Below, piece by piece: positions 47,440 through 55,897 of a stretch of 64,000 nucleotides of DNA (position 1 is its first letter; each line of letters begins with the position of its first letter). The notes under the pieces are model-generated. The model saw only the letters and a program-made list of their open reading frames with translations. It did no database searches and was not told the DNA's origin. Source of the DNA: an uncultured Brachyspira sp. (GTDB lineage: Bacteria > Spirochaetota > Brachyspiria > Brachyspirales > Brachyspiraceae); NCBI RefSeq assembly GCF_910588665.1, contig NZ_CAJUPR010000005.1, positions 1-64,000 of the forward strand, given 5' to 3'. The position numbers and the translations under genes were made by a program.

Positions 47440-48738
47440 ATGCAATTAACAGATTTAGTAAAAAATGCTAAGAAAGCCGCTTATAAATTACAATCAATTA
47501 ACAGCGATATAAAAAATAATGCTTTAATTGAAATAGCAAAAAAAATAGAAGAAAATAAAGATAAAATATTTGAAGAAAATAAAAAAGACTTAGAATATGC
47601 TGAAAAACTTCTTTATGAGAATAAAATTTCAAAATCTATATTTAACAGATTAAAGCTAGATGAAAATAAATTAACGGATATTATTTCGGGCATAAAAGAT
47701 GTAGCAAAACTTGAAGATCCTATTAATAAAACATTATTAGAAACTGAAATTGATGATAATTTAATATTAAAAAAAATATCATGTCCTATAGGACTTATAG
47801 CGGTAATATTCGAAGCGCGTCCAGATTGCCTATCTCAAATATCTTCTTTATGTATAAAATCTTCCAATGCCGTTATACTTAAAGGCGGAAGCGAGGGAGA
47901 AAACACTAATAAGGCAATATTCAGGATAATAGAAGAAACTTTAAATAATATAAAAGAATTTCCAAAAAACTCCGTCAATTTGGTATTTACAAGAGAAGAT
48001 ATAAAAGAATTATTATCAATGGATAAATATATAGACCTTATAATACCAAGAGGAGGAAATAGTTTAGTACAATATATAAAATCAAATACCAGCATACCCG
48101 TATTAGGACATGCCGACGGTATATGTCATCTATATATAGACGAATCTGCCAATCAGGAAAAAGCTTTAAAAATATGCTTGGACTCAAAGGCTCAGTATCC
48201 AAGCGCCTGCAATGCCGCAGAAACAATACTTATAAACAAAAATATAGCTTCACAATACCTTCCTAAACTTTATAAGCTATTTAAAGAAAACGGCATAAAA
48301 ATGAACGGTAATGAAGAAGTTATAAATATACTTAATAAATCTGATATAGAAGAAGTAAAAGAATGGCATTTTGAATACGGAGATAAAGAAGTATCATTAA
48401 AAATAGTATCGGATACAGAAGAAGCATACAATCATATAAACAAATACGGCTCTCATCATACAGATTCAATAATATCTGAGAACAAAAAGAATATAGATAA
48501 ATTTATGACTTATGTTGATTCTGCAAATGTATACTGCAATGCTTCAACAAGATTTTCTGACGGATTCAGATACGGTTTCGGTGCAGAAGTTGGTATTTCA
48601 ACAAACAAAACGCATGCAAGAGGTCCTGTAGGATTGGAAGGATTAACCATATATAAATACAAAATTTTCGGCAATTATCAGATAGTTGATGATTATGTAA
48701 ATCATAAGTCTGATTTTAAACATAAAAGGATAAAATAA
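47440..48738 (+). CDS. proA: Gamma-glutamyl phosphate reductase ProA
   Basis: Second step of proline synthesis: NADPH-dependent reduction of gamma-glutamyl phosphate. About 432 residues. I choose ATG at 47440 (MQLTDLVKNAKKAA) because AGGAAA lies nine bases upstream; an ATG at 47398 is in frame but has no site and gives an unusual start. Marks: LISC-like CPIGLIAVIFEARPD, VILKGGSE, the catalytic cysteine in SACNAAETILI, and HTDSIISE and GAEVGISTNKTHARGPVGL near the end. proB is not visible here. Confidence 0.95.
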   Translation: MQLTDLVKNAKKAAYKLQSINSDIKNNALIEIAKKIEENKDKIFEENKKDLEYAEKLLYENKISKSIFNRLKLDENKLTDIISGIKDVAKLEDPINKTLLETEIDDNLILKKISCPIGLIAVIFEARPDCLSQISSLCIKSSNAVILKGGSEGENTNKAIFRIIEETLNNIKEFPKNSVNLVFTREDIKELLSMDKYIDLIIPRGGNSLVQYIKSNTSIPVLGHADGICHLYIDESANQEKALKICLDSKAQYPSACNAAETILINKNIASQYLPKLYKLFKENGIKMNGNEEVINILNKSDIEEVKEWHFEYGDKEVSLKIVSDTEEAYNHINKYGSHHTDSIISENKKNIDKFMTYVDSANVYCNASTRFSDGFRYGFGAEVGISTNKTHARGPVGLEGLTIYKYKIFGNYQIVDDYVNHKSDFKHKRIK

Positions 48739-48812
48739 CTATATTTACAATGCCGATTTTAATTAGCTGAGTTTAATTTATAGAAGTAATAAATAATTAA
48801 AAAAGGTTCAAT

Positions 48813-49589
48813 ATGAAAAAAGAAAGCAGATTGGTAAAAAATAGAATTAAGACTGTAATATGTTCTGCAGTTTCTCTTATTTGCGGAGGAATAGGAATAC
48901 AAAAATTCTATTTGGGACAGACTAAGAGAGGAATATTATATGTTTTATTCTTCTGGACAGGAATACCTTATTTGCTTTGCATAGCAGATTTATTAAGATT
49001 TTCATTTATGAGCGATGAAGCTTTTAATTTGAAATACAATAAAGAATATATGGAAAAATTTTATTGCTGTAAAAACGATGAAAAAGAAGAAAAAGATAAT
49101 CAAAATATATTTGATGATGCTATAGAAGTTCAATACAGTTATGCATACGATGAAGAAATTAATAGAGTAAGTTTGAATAAAAAAGAAGAGATAAATATTA
49201 TTGCAAAAGCTTTAGAATATCATAAACTAATAAATGATACCGTTATATATATAAAAAATTATGAGTTTTCATCTTATGTAATACAATTAAATAGTTTATT
49301 TAAAGAAATAATAGATAAATCTGCAGATAATTCAGCAGAACTGGATAAAATGCTTGAATATAATATACCTACAGCATTGAAATTAATTAACTCTTATATA
49401 GAATTAACATCATCTGCCGTAAATAATAAAAATATAAATAATGTAAAATCAGAAATAAAAGATTCCATACTATCGGTTATAGAGTTTTTAAAATGCATAC
49501 TTTCAAAAATATATGAAAATAATATTATAGATATTACAAGCGATATTGATGTTCTTAAAACAACATTAAAAAAAGACGGATATGTTTAA
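48813..49589 (+). CDS. TM2-domain membrane protein
   Basis: 258 residues. Residues about 15-68 form the TM2 domain: two membrane helices joined by a short loop with GGIGIQKFYLGQTKRGILYVLFFW, including the family GxxGxxxFYLG pattern. After residue 75 the chain is cytoplasmic and helical with heptad-like spacing (LIND..., LNSLFKEIIDKS..., LKLINSYIELTSSAV). AAAAGG precedes the start. A small gene follows 25 bases later. Function is unknown; TM2 proteins occur across bacteria and eukaryotes. Confidence 0.85.
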   Translation: MKKESRLVKNRIKTVICSAVSLICGGIGIQKFYLGQTKRGILYVLFFWTGIPYLLCIADLLRFSFMSDEAFNLKYNKEYMEKFYCCKNDEKEEKDNQNIFDDAIEVQYSYAYDEEINRVSLNKKEEINIIAKALEYHKLINDTVIYIKNYEFSSYVIQLNSLFKEIIDKSADNSAELDKMLEYNIPTALKLINSYIELTSSAVNNKNINNVKSEIKDSILSVIEFLKCILSKIYENNIIDITSDIDVLKTTLKKDGYV

Positions 49590-49614
49590 ATATAAATTAT
49601 AAGGAGATTATGAT

Positions 49615-49827
49615 ATGGACAGCGATTCAGTATATAAAAGAGTTAATATCAATAAAGTTATAAAAAATATTCAAAAAAATAACGCCGATATAACAGAAAG
49701 CAAAGCGGAGGATATGGCATATTTTATGATAAAAGAACTTAATAAAAAAGTTGCCTCTATGGTAAATGATTTTGAAAACGGAGAAGGAGATTTTATGGCA
49801 TGCTATTTTAATGCTGCCGATAAATAA
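49615..49827 (+). CDS. Small hypothetical protein, 70 residues
   Basis: A charged, helical chain without signal or membrane segment. It has an excellent AAGGAG site seven bases before the start and follows the TM2 gene by 25 bases, which supports coding. Residues 10-55 could form two amphipathic helices. Not recognised; perhaps a regulatory or scaffold partner of the TM2 protein (inference). Confidence 0.6.
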   Translation: MDSDSVYKRVNINKVIKNIQKNNADITESKAEDMAYFMIKELNKKVASMVNDFENGEGDFMACYFNAADK

Positions 49828-49908
49828 TAATTAATTTTTTTTATTATTTATATTTTTATATGGTTATATATAGTATGATTATATTTTATAAAAGTAAATT
49901 TTTCTGTA

Positions 49909-49936
49909 TTGACTTTTTATATTTTAGTGATAAAAG
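49909..49936 (+). promoter_or_regulatory. Promoter candidate for the phasin-like gene
   Basis: TTGACT (49909-49914) and TAAAAG (49931-49936) are 16 bases apart. The -10 box is weak, so confidence is low. Confidence 0.35.
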
Positions 49937-49965
49937 TTAATTAATTAAAATTAAAGGAGAGTATT

Positions 49966-50277
49966 ATGGCTTTATCAGAAGATATTAAATCAGGATTTTA
50001 TGCAGGCATTGGAATGATGCTTAAAGGAAAGGAAAAATTGGAAGAAGCGGCTCGTGAGTTTATTAAAGATAAGAATGTAAGCGCTGAAGAGGGAGAAAAA
50101 TTTGTAAAGGATATGGTAAACAAAGCGTCTGAAACTAAAGATGAAGTTACTCAGTTTATAGATGAAAGAGTACAGAAGGTAATTGATAAAATTGGATATG
50201 TAAGAAAAGAAGAATATGATGCTATGAGAAAAGAGTTAGATGAATTAAAAGAATCTATAAACAAAAATCAGCAATAA
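49966..50277 (+). CDS. Phasin-like coiled-coil protein
   Basis: 103 residues, hydrophilic except for a short glycine-containing stretch (GFYAGIGMMLKGKEKLEEAAREF). The rest forms a long amphipathic helix ending in KIGYVRKEEYDAMRKELDELKESI, a heptad coiled coil. This layout is that of the small phasin-like (PhaF/GvpO-type) proteins that coat granules or bind DNA. AAAGGAG lies seven bases upstream. A clear terminator follows. No polyhydroxyalkanoate synthase is in view, so the name reflects fold only. Confidence 0.7.
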   Translation: MALSEDIKSGFYAGIGMMLKGKEKLEEAAREFIKDKNVSAEEGEKFVKDMVNKASETKDEVTQFIDERVQKVIDKIGYVRKEEYDAMRKELDELKESINKNQQ

Positions 50278-50279
50278 TA

Positions 50280-50318
50280 AAATAAGGAGTTTGATATATT
50301 ATTAAACTCCTTATTTTA
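50280..50318 (+). terminator. Terminator after the phasin-like gene
   Basis: Perfect 13-bp arms (50280-50292 and 50304-50316) around an 11-base loop, ending in a T-rich tract. Confidence 0.75.
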
Positions 50319-50353
50319 TATCACAATACATAATTATATCTTCAGGAAACATA

Positions 50354-52030
50354 ATGAATAGCATAAAATCTATAAACAGAGCAGGAGAAATTATATCTAT
50401 AATAATAGCTTACGGCTTCAGAGATATTATAGCAATAACTCCCATATTAAAAATAATAAAAAATCCTATAGACAAATTCAATATAAAATATAAAGGCGTA
50501 GATTTAAGAAAATATACAAGAGCTGAAAGAATAAGAATGGCATGCGAAGATTTGGGCACTACTTTTATAAAACTTGGACAAATAATTTCAAACAGAACAG
50601 ATATACTTCCGAAAGATGTTATAGCAGAATTAAGCAAGCTTCAAAATCATGTTAAGCCTTTTGATGATAATACTGCAAGATTAATAATAGAAGAAGAGCT
50701 CGGAGCTAAAATAGAAGATATTTTTGAATCATTTGAAGCATCTCCTAAAGCCAGTGCATCTATTTCTCAGGTTCATACCGCTGTTTTAAAAAACGGCGAA
50801 AAAGTTGCCATAAAAGTAAAAAGACCAGATATAGAAGAAAATATACTTACTGATATAGAGATTATAGTATGGCTGTCAAATATTATAGAAAAATATAATG
50901 AAGAATTCGCTTTAATGCAGCCGCAAAAATTAATAAGCGCTTTTAAATCTCAGCTTTTGCAGGAATTAGATTTTAATTTTGAAAAAAACAATACTTTAAA
51001 ATTTGCAAAATATTTCAAAAATAATAAAAATATAAAAATAGCAAAAGTATATGACGAATACAGCACTAAAAACATATTAACTATGGAATATATAGATGGT
51101 ATAAAAATATCTGATATATCGCCTGACGATGAAAAATATGATAGAAAAAAACTAGTCTCTATTGGAATAGATGCCGTATTGGAGCAAATTTTTATGCTTG
51201 GATTTTTTCATGCTGATCCTCATCCTGGAAATCTAATGGTTTTGGAAAATAATATATTATGTTTTTTAGATTTCGGAATGATAGGATTTATTCCGCCGAA
51301 CTCAAAAGAAGCTTTTTCCTCTCTTATTATAAGTATAAGCTCCGCAGATTATTTAGATCTTTCTAATGCTATACTGAATCTATGCTATCACAGCGAGATA
51401 AATAATATAGATGAATTTAATACGGCAATATTTATTTTAGTAAGCAAATATATTGATATGCCTTTGGATAATATCAATATAGAAGATGTATTCAATGAGC
51501 TTATATCTATTATAAAAGAATTCCGTTTAACTTTGCCGAGCAATATTATGCTTTTAATAAAATCTTTAATAGTTCTTGAAGGGGTAGCTAGAAATTTAGA
51601 TAAAGATGTGAAACTAATAGAACATATTAAACCTTTTGCCTTCAGATATGTTAAAGATCAAATAAAACCTGATAATATATTTAGGCAGTTAAAAAAATTA
51701 ATATCAGGGTATTCTAATATATTAAAAGAGTTTCCAAGCGATATAGCAGAACTGATTTCAGTGATAAAAAAGGGAAGCATGAAAATTCAGCTTGAACATA
51801 AAAATTTAGAATCATTATCTGCCATATTAGACGGTTTAGCCGACAGATTAAGCTATTCTATAGTTTTGGCTTCTTTAATTATGTCCAGTGCCTTAATTAT
51901 AACAAGTAAAATGCCTCCTTTATTTAAGGGAACATCGGTTATAGGAATGATAGGATTTGCTTTATCTGCAGTAATGGGATTTATTATGATAATAAGCAGA
52001 TTCATAAAAAATTATGTCAAGAAAAAATAA
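50354..52030 (+). CDS. ABC1/UbiB-family protein kinase-like protein
   Basis: 558 residues. The atypical-kinase core shows TTFIKLGQIISNRTDILP (KxGQ motif, about 73-90), KPFDDNTARLIIEEELG, ASISQVHTAVLKNGEKVAIKVKRP, MEYIDGIKISDI, FHADPHPGNLM (catalytic DPHPGN, about 288-293) and LDFGMIG. Two membrane helices close the C terminus. Family members support quinone lipid synthesis, often as ATPases rather than true kinases. A spirochaete role could concern polyprenyl lipids, but the sequence does not show the substrate. A short terminator follows it directly. Confidence 0.9.
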   Translation: MNSIKSINRAGEIISIIIAYGFRDIIAITPILKIIKNPIDKFNIKYKGVDLRKYTRAERIRMACEDLGTTFIKLGQIISNRTDILPKDVIAELSKLQNHVKPFDDNTARLIIEEELGAKIEDIFESFEASPKASASISQVHTAVLKNGEKVAIKVKRPDIEENILTDIEIIVWLSNIIEKYNEEFALMQPQKLISAFKSQLLQELDFNFEKNNTLKFAKYFKNNKNIKIAKVYDEYSTKNILTMEYIDGIKISDISPDDEKYDRKKLVSIGIDAVLEQIFMLGFFHADPHPGNLMVLENNILCFLDFGMIGFIPPNSKEAFSSLIISISSADYLDLSNAILNLCYHSEINNIDEFNTAIFILVSKYIDMPLDNINIEDVFNELISIIKEFRLTLPSNIMLLIKSLIVLEGVARNLDKDVKLIEHIKPFAFRYVKDQIKPDNIFRQLKKLISGYSNILKEFPSDIAELISVIKKGSMKIQLEHKNLESLSAILDGLADRLSYSIVLASLIMSSALIITSKMPPLFKGTSVIGMIGFALSAVMGFIMIISRFIKNYVKKK

Positions 52031-52048
52031 GCCCCAATAAGGGGCTTT
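52031..52048 (+). terminator. Terminator after the UbiB gene
   Basis: GCCCC-AATAA-GGGGC stem-loop followed by TTT, directly behind the stop codon. Confidence 0.75.
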
Positions 52049-52055
52049 AACAAAG

Positions 52056-52128
52056 CTCCGAGAACAGGGCTCGAACCTGCGACCCGGTGATTAACAGTCA
52101 CCTGCTCTACCGACTGAGCTATCTCGGA
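52056..52128 (-). tRNA. tRNA-Asn (anticodon GTT)
   Basis: Read on the minus strand: acceptor TCCGAGA/TCTCGGA, D arm GCTC/GAGC, anticodon stem GGTGA/TCACC with loop CTGTTAA (anticodon GTT), T arm with GGTTCGAGCC. G discriminator, no encoded CCA. It is convergent with the UbiB gene. Confidence 0.95.
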
Positions 52129-52193
52129 TTATCCTTTAATGTGTAAATATTATAGCATAAATAAAAAAAATGTCAATAGATAATATATATTTT

Positions 52194-52724
52194 TTATTTA
52201 TATGAACTAAAATAACTAAGTATTTCATTATATTTAGAAGATTTATTTCCAGATAACGACAAATAAGCATTTAAATAATTATAAACATTTTTTCCGTATT
52301 CTTTTTCTTTCTCTTTATCATTTTTATTTACGGCATCATCAAACTTTTTTTTATATATTAATGCAAGTCTGTAATTTGAATTAGGATCCGCTCTCAATTC
52401 TAAAGCTTTTTTATATAATTCTATTATTTTATCTTCTTTAAACTCTTTAGACAAATAAGAAGCTCCGTACATATAAATATCTCCTAATATAGGATATGAC
52501 GGATGCTTTTTTAATTTCTCCATTCCCTTAGAATCTAAAACATTGATATAAGCTTTTAATTTTGTATATGCATTTATACTTCCGTCAAATTCAGATAATG
52601 TTCTTGCATATCCAGCAGCTCTGTCTAATTCCTGATCATTGCTAGGAGTTACTGGCACGGTAAAGTCTTCCTGAGAAAATAATAAAGTATTAAAAATAAA
52701 TAATATAACTATCCTAAGCTTCAT
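52194..52724 (-). CDS. Secreted hypothetical protein, TPR-like
   Basis: 176 residues. A short signal peptide (MKLRIVILFIFNTLLFSQ) is followed by an all-helical chain. Segments such as LGDIYMYGASYLSKEFKEDKIIELYKKALELRADPNSNYRLALIYKKKFDDAV (about 90-145) read as two TPR-type hairpins. AGGAG lies before the start. Unknown; a periplasmic scaffold is an inference. It is divergent from the DUF4912 gene. Confidence 0.65.
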   Translation of the reverse strand: MKLRIVILFIFNTLLFSQEDFTVPVTPSNDQELDRAAGYARTLSEFDGSINAYTKLKAYINVLDSKGMEKLKKHPSYPILGDIYMYGASYLSKEFKEDKIIELYKKALELRADPNSNYRLALIYKKKFDDAVNKNDKEKEKEYGKNVYNYLNAYLSLSGNKSSKYNEILSYFSSYK

Positions 52725-52832
52725 TTATTCTCCTATAAAAATTATACTAACAAAATAATATATGTATATTATTTATTATCGTAATAATTAAAATCCTGTA
52801 AACTTAAAAAAGTAAAAAAGTGAATTTAATTG

Positions 52833-52860
52833 TTGACAATAAAAGTATTTATTCTATAAT
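52833..52860 (+). promoter_or_regulatory. Sigma-70 promoter of the DUF4912 gene
   Basis: TTGACA (52833-52838) and TATAAT (52855-52860) with a 16-base spacer; both boxes match consensus. The ATG lies 33 bases beyond the -10 box. Confidence 0.8.
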
Positions 52861-52893
52861 GGTTTATAAAATATAAATTTATGGAGATATTTA

Positions 52894-53682
52894 ATGGCTA
52901 CTAAAAAAACAGAGAAGGCGGCAGAAAAAACCGTCAAAAAAACTGCTGCTAAAAAAGCCGCTGCTACTAAAAAAGTTGCCGAAAAAAAATCTGACAGCAC
53001 TCCTAAAAAAGCCGCTGTAAAATCAGCCGCTTCTAAAAAAACGGTTAAGAAAACAGATACAACTAAAAAAGCAGCATCAAAGAAAAAAACTGAAAAAAAA
53101 GTCAAAGATACGGAAAAGACAGAAGAAATAAAAAAAGAAGAATACATACCTGATGAAGTTGATATAGTCGGAGAATTATCCGACAGATATAATGAAACAA
53201 AATTAATGCTTATGATGTGCGATCCTGAATGGTGTTTTTTCTATTGGGATATATCGGATAATGATATAAATTATCACTCTTTAAAAGGAAAGAGAATATC
53301 TGTAAGAATATTCCATGTATTCGGATATGATATTACTAACGGAGAAATTCATAAAGAAATAGAAGTAAATTACATCTATGGCGACAGATATGTAAACTTA
53401 GCTATGCCTCATGCATACTTTATAGGCGAGCTTGGTTATTATGATGAAAATAATAGATTTATTGTGCTTGCAAGAAGTAATATGATTTATGCTCCTAGAG
53501 ATTCTATGAGTAATGTTTATGATGAAGAATGGATGGTTAATGAAGAAATTATTAAGCTTTTAAAATCTCCTAAAGCTTTAAGAGAAAGTTTATCTTCGGC
53601 TACAATATTTGAGCTTATAGATTTAAGAAGAAATCACCTTGCCGCTTCTTCTTCATCTTCTCTTTTTATGAAAAAAAATTGA
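52894..53682 (+). CDS. DUF4912 protein with histone-H1-like Lys/Ala tail
   Basis: 262 residues. Residues 1-85 are almost only Lys, Ala, Thr and Glu in runs such as KKTAAKKAAATKK and SAASKKTVKKT, the pattern of bacterial histone-H1-like DNA-binding tails. Residues about 88-262 are the DUF4912 domain: LPDRY-like ELSDRYNETKLMLMMCDPEWCFFYWDI, SVRIFHVFGYDI and YIGELGYYDENNRF. A strong consensus promoter and GGAGAT before the start mark it as well expressed. The combination could tether a sensor or binding domain to DNA; that role is inferred. Confidence 0.85.
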   Translation: MATKKTEKAAEKTVKKTAAKKAAATKKVAEKKSDSTPKKAAVKSAASKKTVKKTDTTKKAASKKKTEKKVKDTEKTEEIKKEEYIPDEVDIVGELSDRYNETKLMLMMCDPEWCFFYWDISDNDINYHSLKGKRISVRIFHVFGYDITNGEIHKEIEVNYIYGDRYVNLAMPHAYFIGELGYYDENNRFIVLARSNMIYAPRDSMSNVYDEEWMVNEEIIKLLKSPKALRESLSSATIFELIDLRRNHLAASSSSSLFMKKN

Positions 53683-53740
53683 ATATTAAGCGGTATTAAT
53701 AATACTTGTTTTTCTGTTTTTATAATTTTTACTCTATAAA

Positions 53741-55477
53741 TTAAACATTAATTAATGCCGCTAAAAATAATATATAAAGCGGGGAATCTATTAATATAGA
53801 AAATAAATGTCTGCTTGTTATAATTCTCTTTTTCATCACAACAAATGAAATTATACTGCTGTACACAATAGGTATAAAATATTTAATTTCTAACGGCAAT
53901 TTATAAATAAAAATACCTGCAGCTGTAAATAAAGCCAAAATTATAGGTATTATTCCTGTTATAATTGCTAATTTATGAGAATCTATATATGTAGTTAAAG
54001 TTACAGCACCTGCTATTTTATCGCTTTGAGAAAATTTTATTTCTATTAAAGCCTGTCTTATAAACATAAATAAAAATACAGAGACAGCTGAAAACAAATA
54101 TAAAAAAGGCTTATCTTTTAATATATTTCTATGCATAATGAATATTGAACCGTTTAATAATACCGTAACAGCAACCGATATTACTATAGCTTTAAATGGT
54201 ATAAACTTCTTAAATAATTTAAAGAAAACAGAAGATTCAAATCTGGATTTATTTTCAAAACTTATATTATATCCTATTCCAAGCAGACTTGAAAGTATTG
54301 AAAGCATTAATATGCCTGTATTAACTTTATATGCAAAATAAAACATTAATAATGAACTTACAGCTATCAATGACATAAAGAAAATCTTATTTTTCTGATA
54401 GAATAAATATCTTCTCTTATCGCTTACTTTTATAGTATAATTACTATACCCATTAGACAAACTCATATACATATAATATAAAGCTATTATAATTCCTATT
54501 CTATATTGAAACGGCTGAGATAATATATCATATATGGCATAAGACATAAGAAAAGCGCCGAAAGAAAAAAATATGTATCCGTAATTTAAAAAATCAAATA
54601 CTTTTGATAATGTTTTATATACAGAACTTGAATATTTATCTTTTATAGTCTGAGCAACATCCTCTATAAGCCAATCGGGAGTTGATGCGCCAGCCATAAT
54701 TCCTACATTTTTATAATTTGATAAATCAATATTTTCCAAATCTTCTTTATATTCAACATAAAATGCTGGTTTAATGGAAGATGCTATAGAGTATAAATTC
54801 CTTGTATTAGAGCTTTCGGATCCTCCTATAACAAGTACAACATCATTTCTTTTTGCTATCTCAAGCACTTCATTTTGTCTCTGTTCTGTAGCTTCGCATA
54901 TAGTATTTTTAATGATTATTTCAGCATCGGCATATTTATTTTTTATCTGTTCTACAAATTTACTGAATATATCTTTCTGCAAGGTTGTCTGAGCAACTAT
55001 TAAAGTTTTTTGAGAATCATTCGGAAGTTTATCTAAGTCTATGTCCTTATATACAACATAAACATTATCAGCATATCCGCAAACTCCTATAATTTCAGGG
55101 TGCCCGGGATTGCCTATTACTATTACTCTGTATCCGAGTGAGCTATGCTTTTTTACAAGCCCCTGAATCTTTGCCACATATTTGCATGTAAGATTTATTA
55201 TTTTTTTAGCATGACTTGATAAAACTTCTCTTCTTTTGGGCGAAATTCCATGAGCTCTTACAATAACAGTTTTTCCGTCTAATACCGAAATATCCTCATT
55301 ATCATCATAAGTTTTCACGCCGATATTTTCAAGCATATCAAGAGTCTGAGGATTATGTATCAAGTGTCCGTCTATATATATTTCATTATCATTTTTAGCA
55401 GCCTGAGAAAATGTATTCTCAACAGCATGCTTCACACCATCGCAGAAACCGGCAAATTTACCTATATCTACATTCAT
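53741..55477 (-). CDS. ispH: IspH (LytB) fused to a UbiA-like membrane domain
   Basis: 578 residues in two parts. Residues 1-280 are a complete IspH, the iron-sulfur enzyme that makes IPP and DMAPP in the last step of the MEP pathway: cluster cysteines C12 (AGFCDGV), C98 (NLTCKYV) and C194 (NTICEAT), histidines H41 and H126, and ESSNTRNL (about 221-228). Residues about 290-578 are a membrane domain with about eight helices; it has the UbiA-type closing motif DKIAGAVTLTTYI but lacks a normal first aspartate-rich motif. The membrane part could use the isoprenoid made by the first, an inference. It lies 25 bases after rpmB. Confidence 0.9.
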   Translation of the reverse strand: MNVDIGKFAGFCDGVKHAVENTFSQAAKNDNEIYIDGHLIHNPQTLDMLENIGVKTYDDNEDISVLDGKTVIVRAHGISPKRREVLSSHAKKIINLTCKYVAKIQGLVKKHSSLGYRVIVIGNPGHPEIIGVCGYADNVYVVYKDIDLDKLPNDSQKTLIVAQTTLQKDIFSKFVEQIKNKYADAEIIIKNTICEATEQRQNEVLEIAKRNDVVLVIGGSESSNTRNLYSIASSIKPAFYVEYKEDLENIDLSNYKNVGIMAGASTPDWLIEDVAQTIKDKYSSSVYKTLSKVFDFLNYGYIFFSFGAFLMSYAIYDILSQPFQYRIGIIIALYYMYMSLSNGYSNYTIKVSDKRRYLFYQKNKIFFMSLIAVSSLLMFYFAYKVNTGILMLSILSSLLGIGYNISFENKSRFESSVFFKLFKKFIPFKAIVISVAVTVLLNGSIFIMHRNILKDKPFLYLFSAVSVFLFMFIRQALIEIKFSQSDKIAGAVTLTTYIDSHKLAIITGIIPIILALFTAAGIFIYKLPLEIKYFIPIVYSSIISFVVMKKRIITSRHLFSILIDSPLYILFLAALINV

Positions 55478-55502
55478 TATATTCAGAAACTAAGAATTAA
55501 TA

Positions 55503-55694
55503 TTATTTAGCTTTAGATACTTTGCTGCCTTTAATGCATTTAGTACAAACTAATGCTTTTTTTACAGAACCGTTTAACTCTATTCTTATGTTTTGTAAAT
55601 TAGCATTAAAAGATCGTTTAGTTTTTATATTAGAATGGCTTACATTATGACCGTTTTGCTTGCCTTTTCCGCATATTTCACATACTCTTGCCAT
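55503..55694 (-). CDS. rpmB: Ribosomal protein L28
   Basis: 63 residues from ATG 55694 (MARVCEICGKGKQNGHNVSHSN), with GAGGAA just before it; the upstream in-frame ATG is part of that site. Zinc-binding pairs CEIC and CTKC (about residues 5-8 and 51-54) mark the C+ form of L28. It is a structural part of the large subunit. It is followed 25 bases later by the IspH fusion gene on the same strand, suggesting a shared transcript. Confidence 0.97.
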   Translation of the reverse strand: MARVCEICGKGKQNGHNVSHSNIKTKRSFNANLQNIRIELNGSVKKALVCTKCIKGSKVSKAK

Positions 55695-55897
55695 TTTTTC
55701 CTCCAAGAAAATGATTATATTTTATAATAACTATTCAAATAATTATATTATAAAAAATAATTCTAGTCAATAGATTATAAATGATTTTAAATCAATTATT
55801 ATGAATATAAAATTATCATTGATAATATTTAAAATTAGAGTATAATAATTTTAATTTAATAAATTAAGTAAAAAATACCTGAAAATAGGAGATATAT

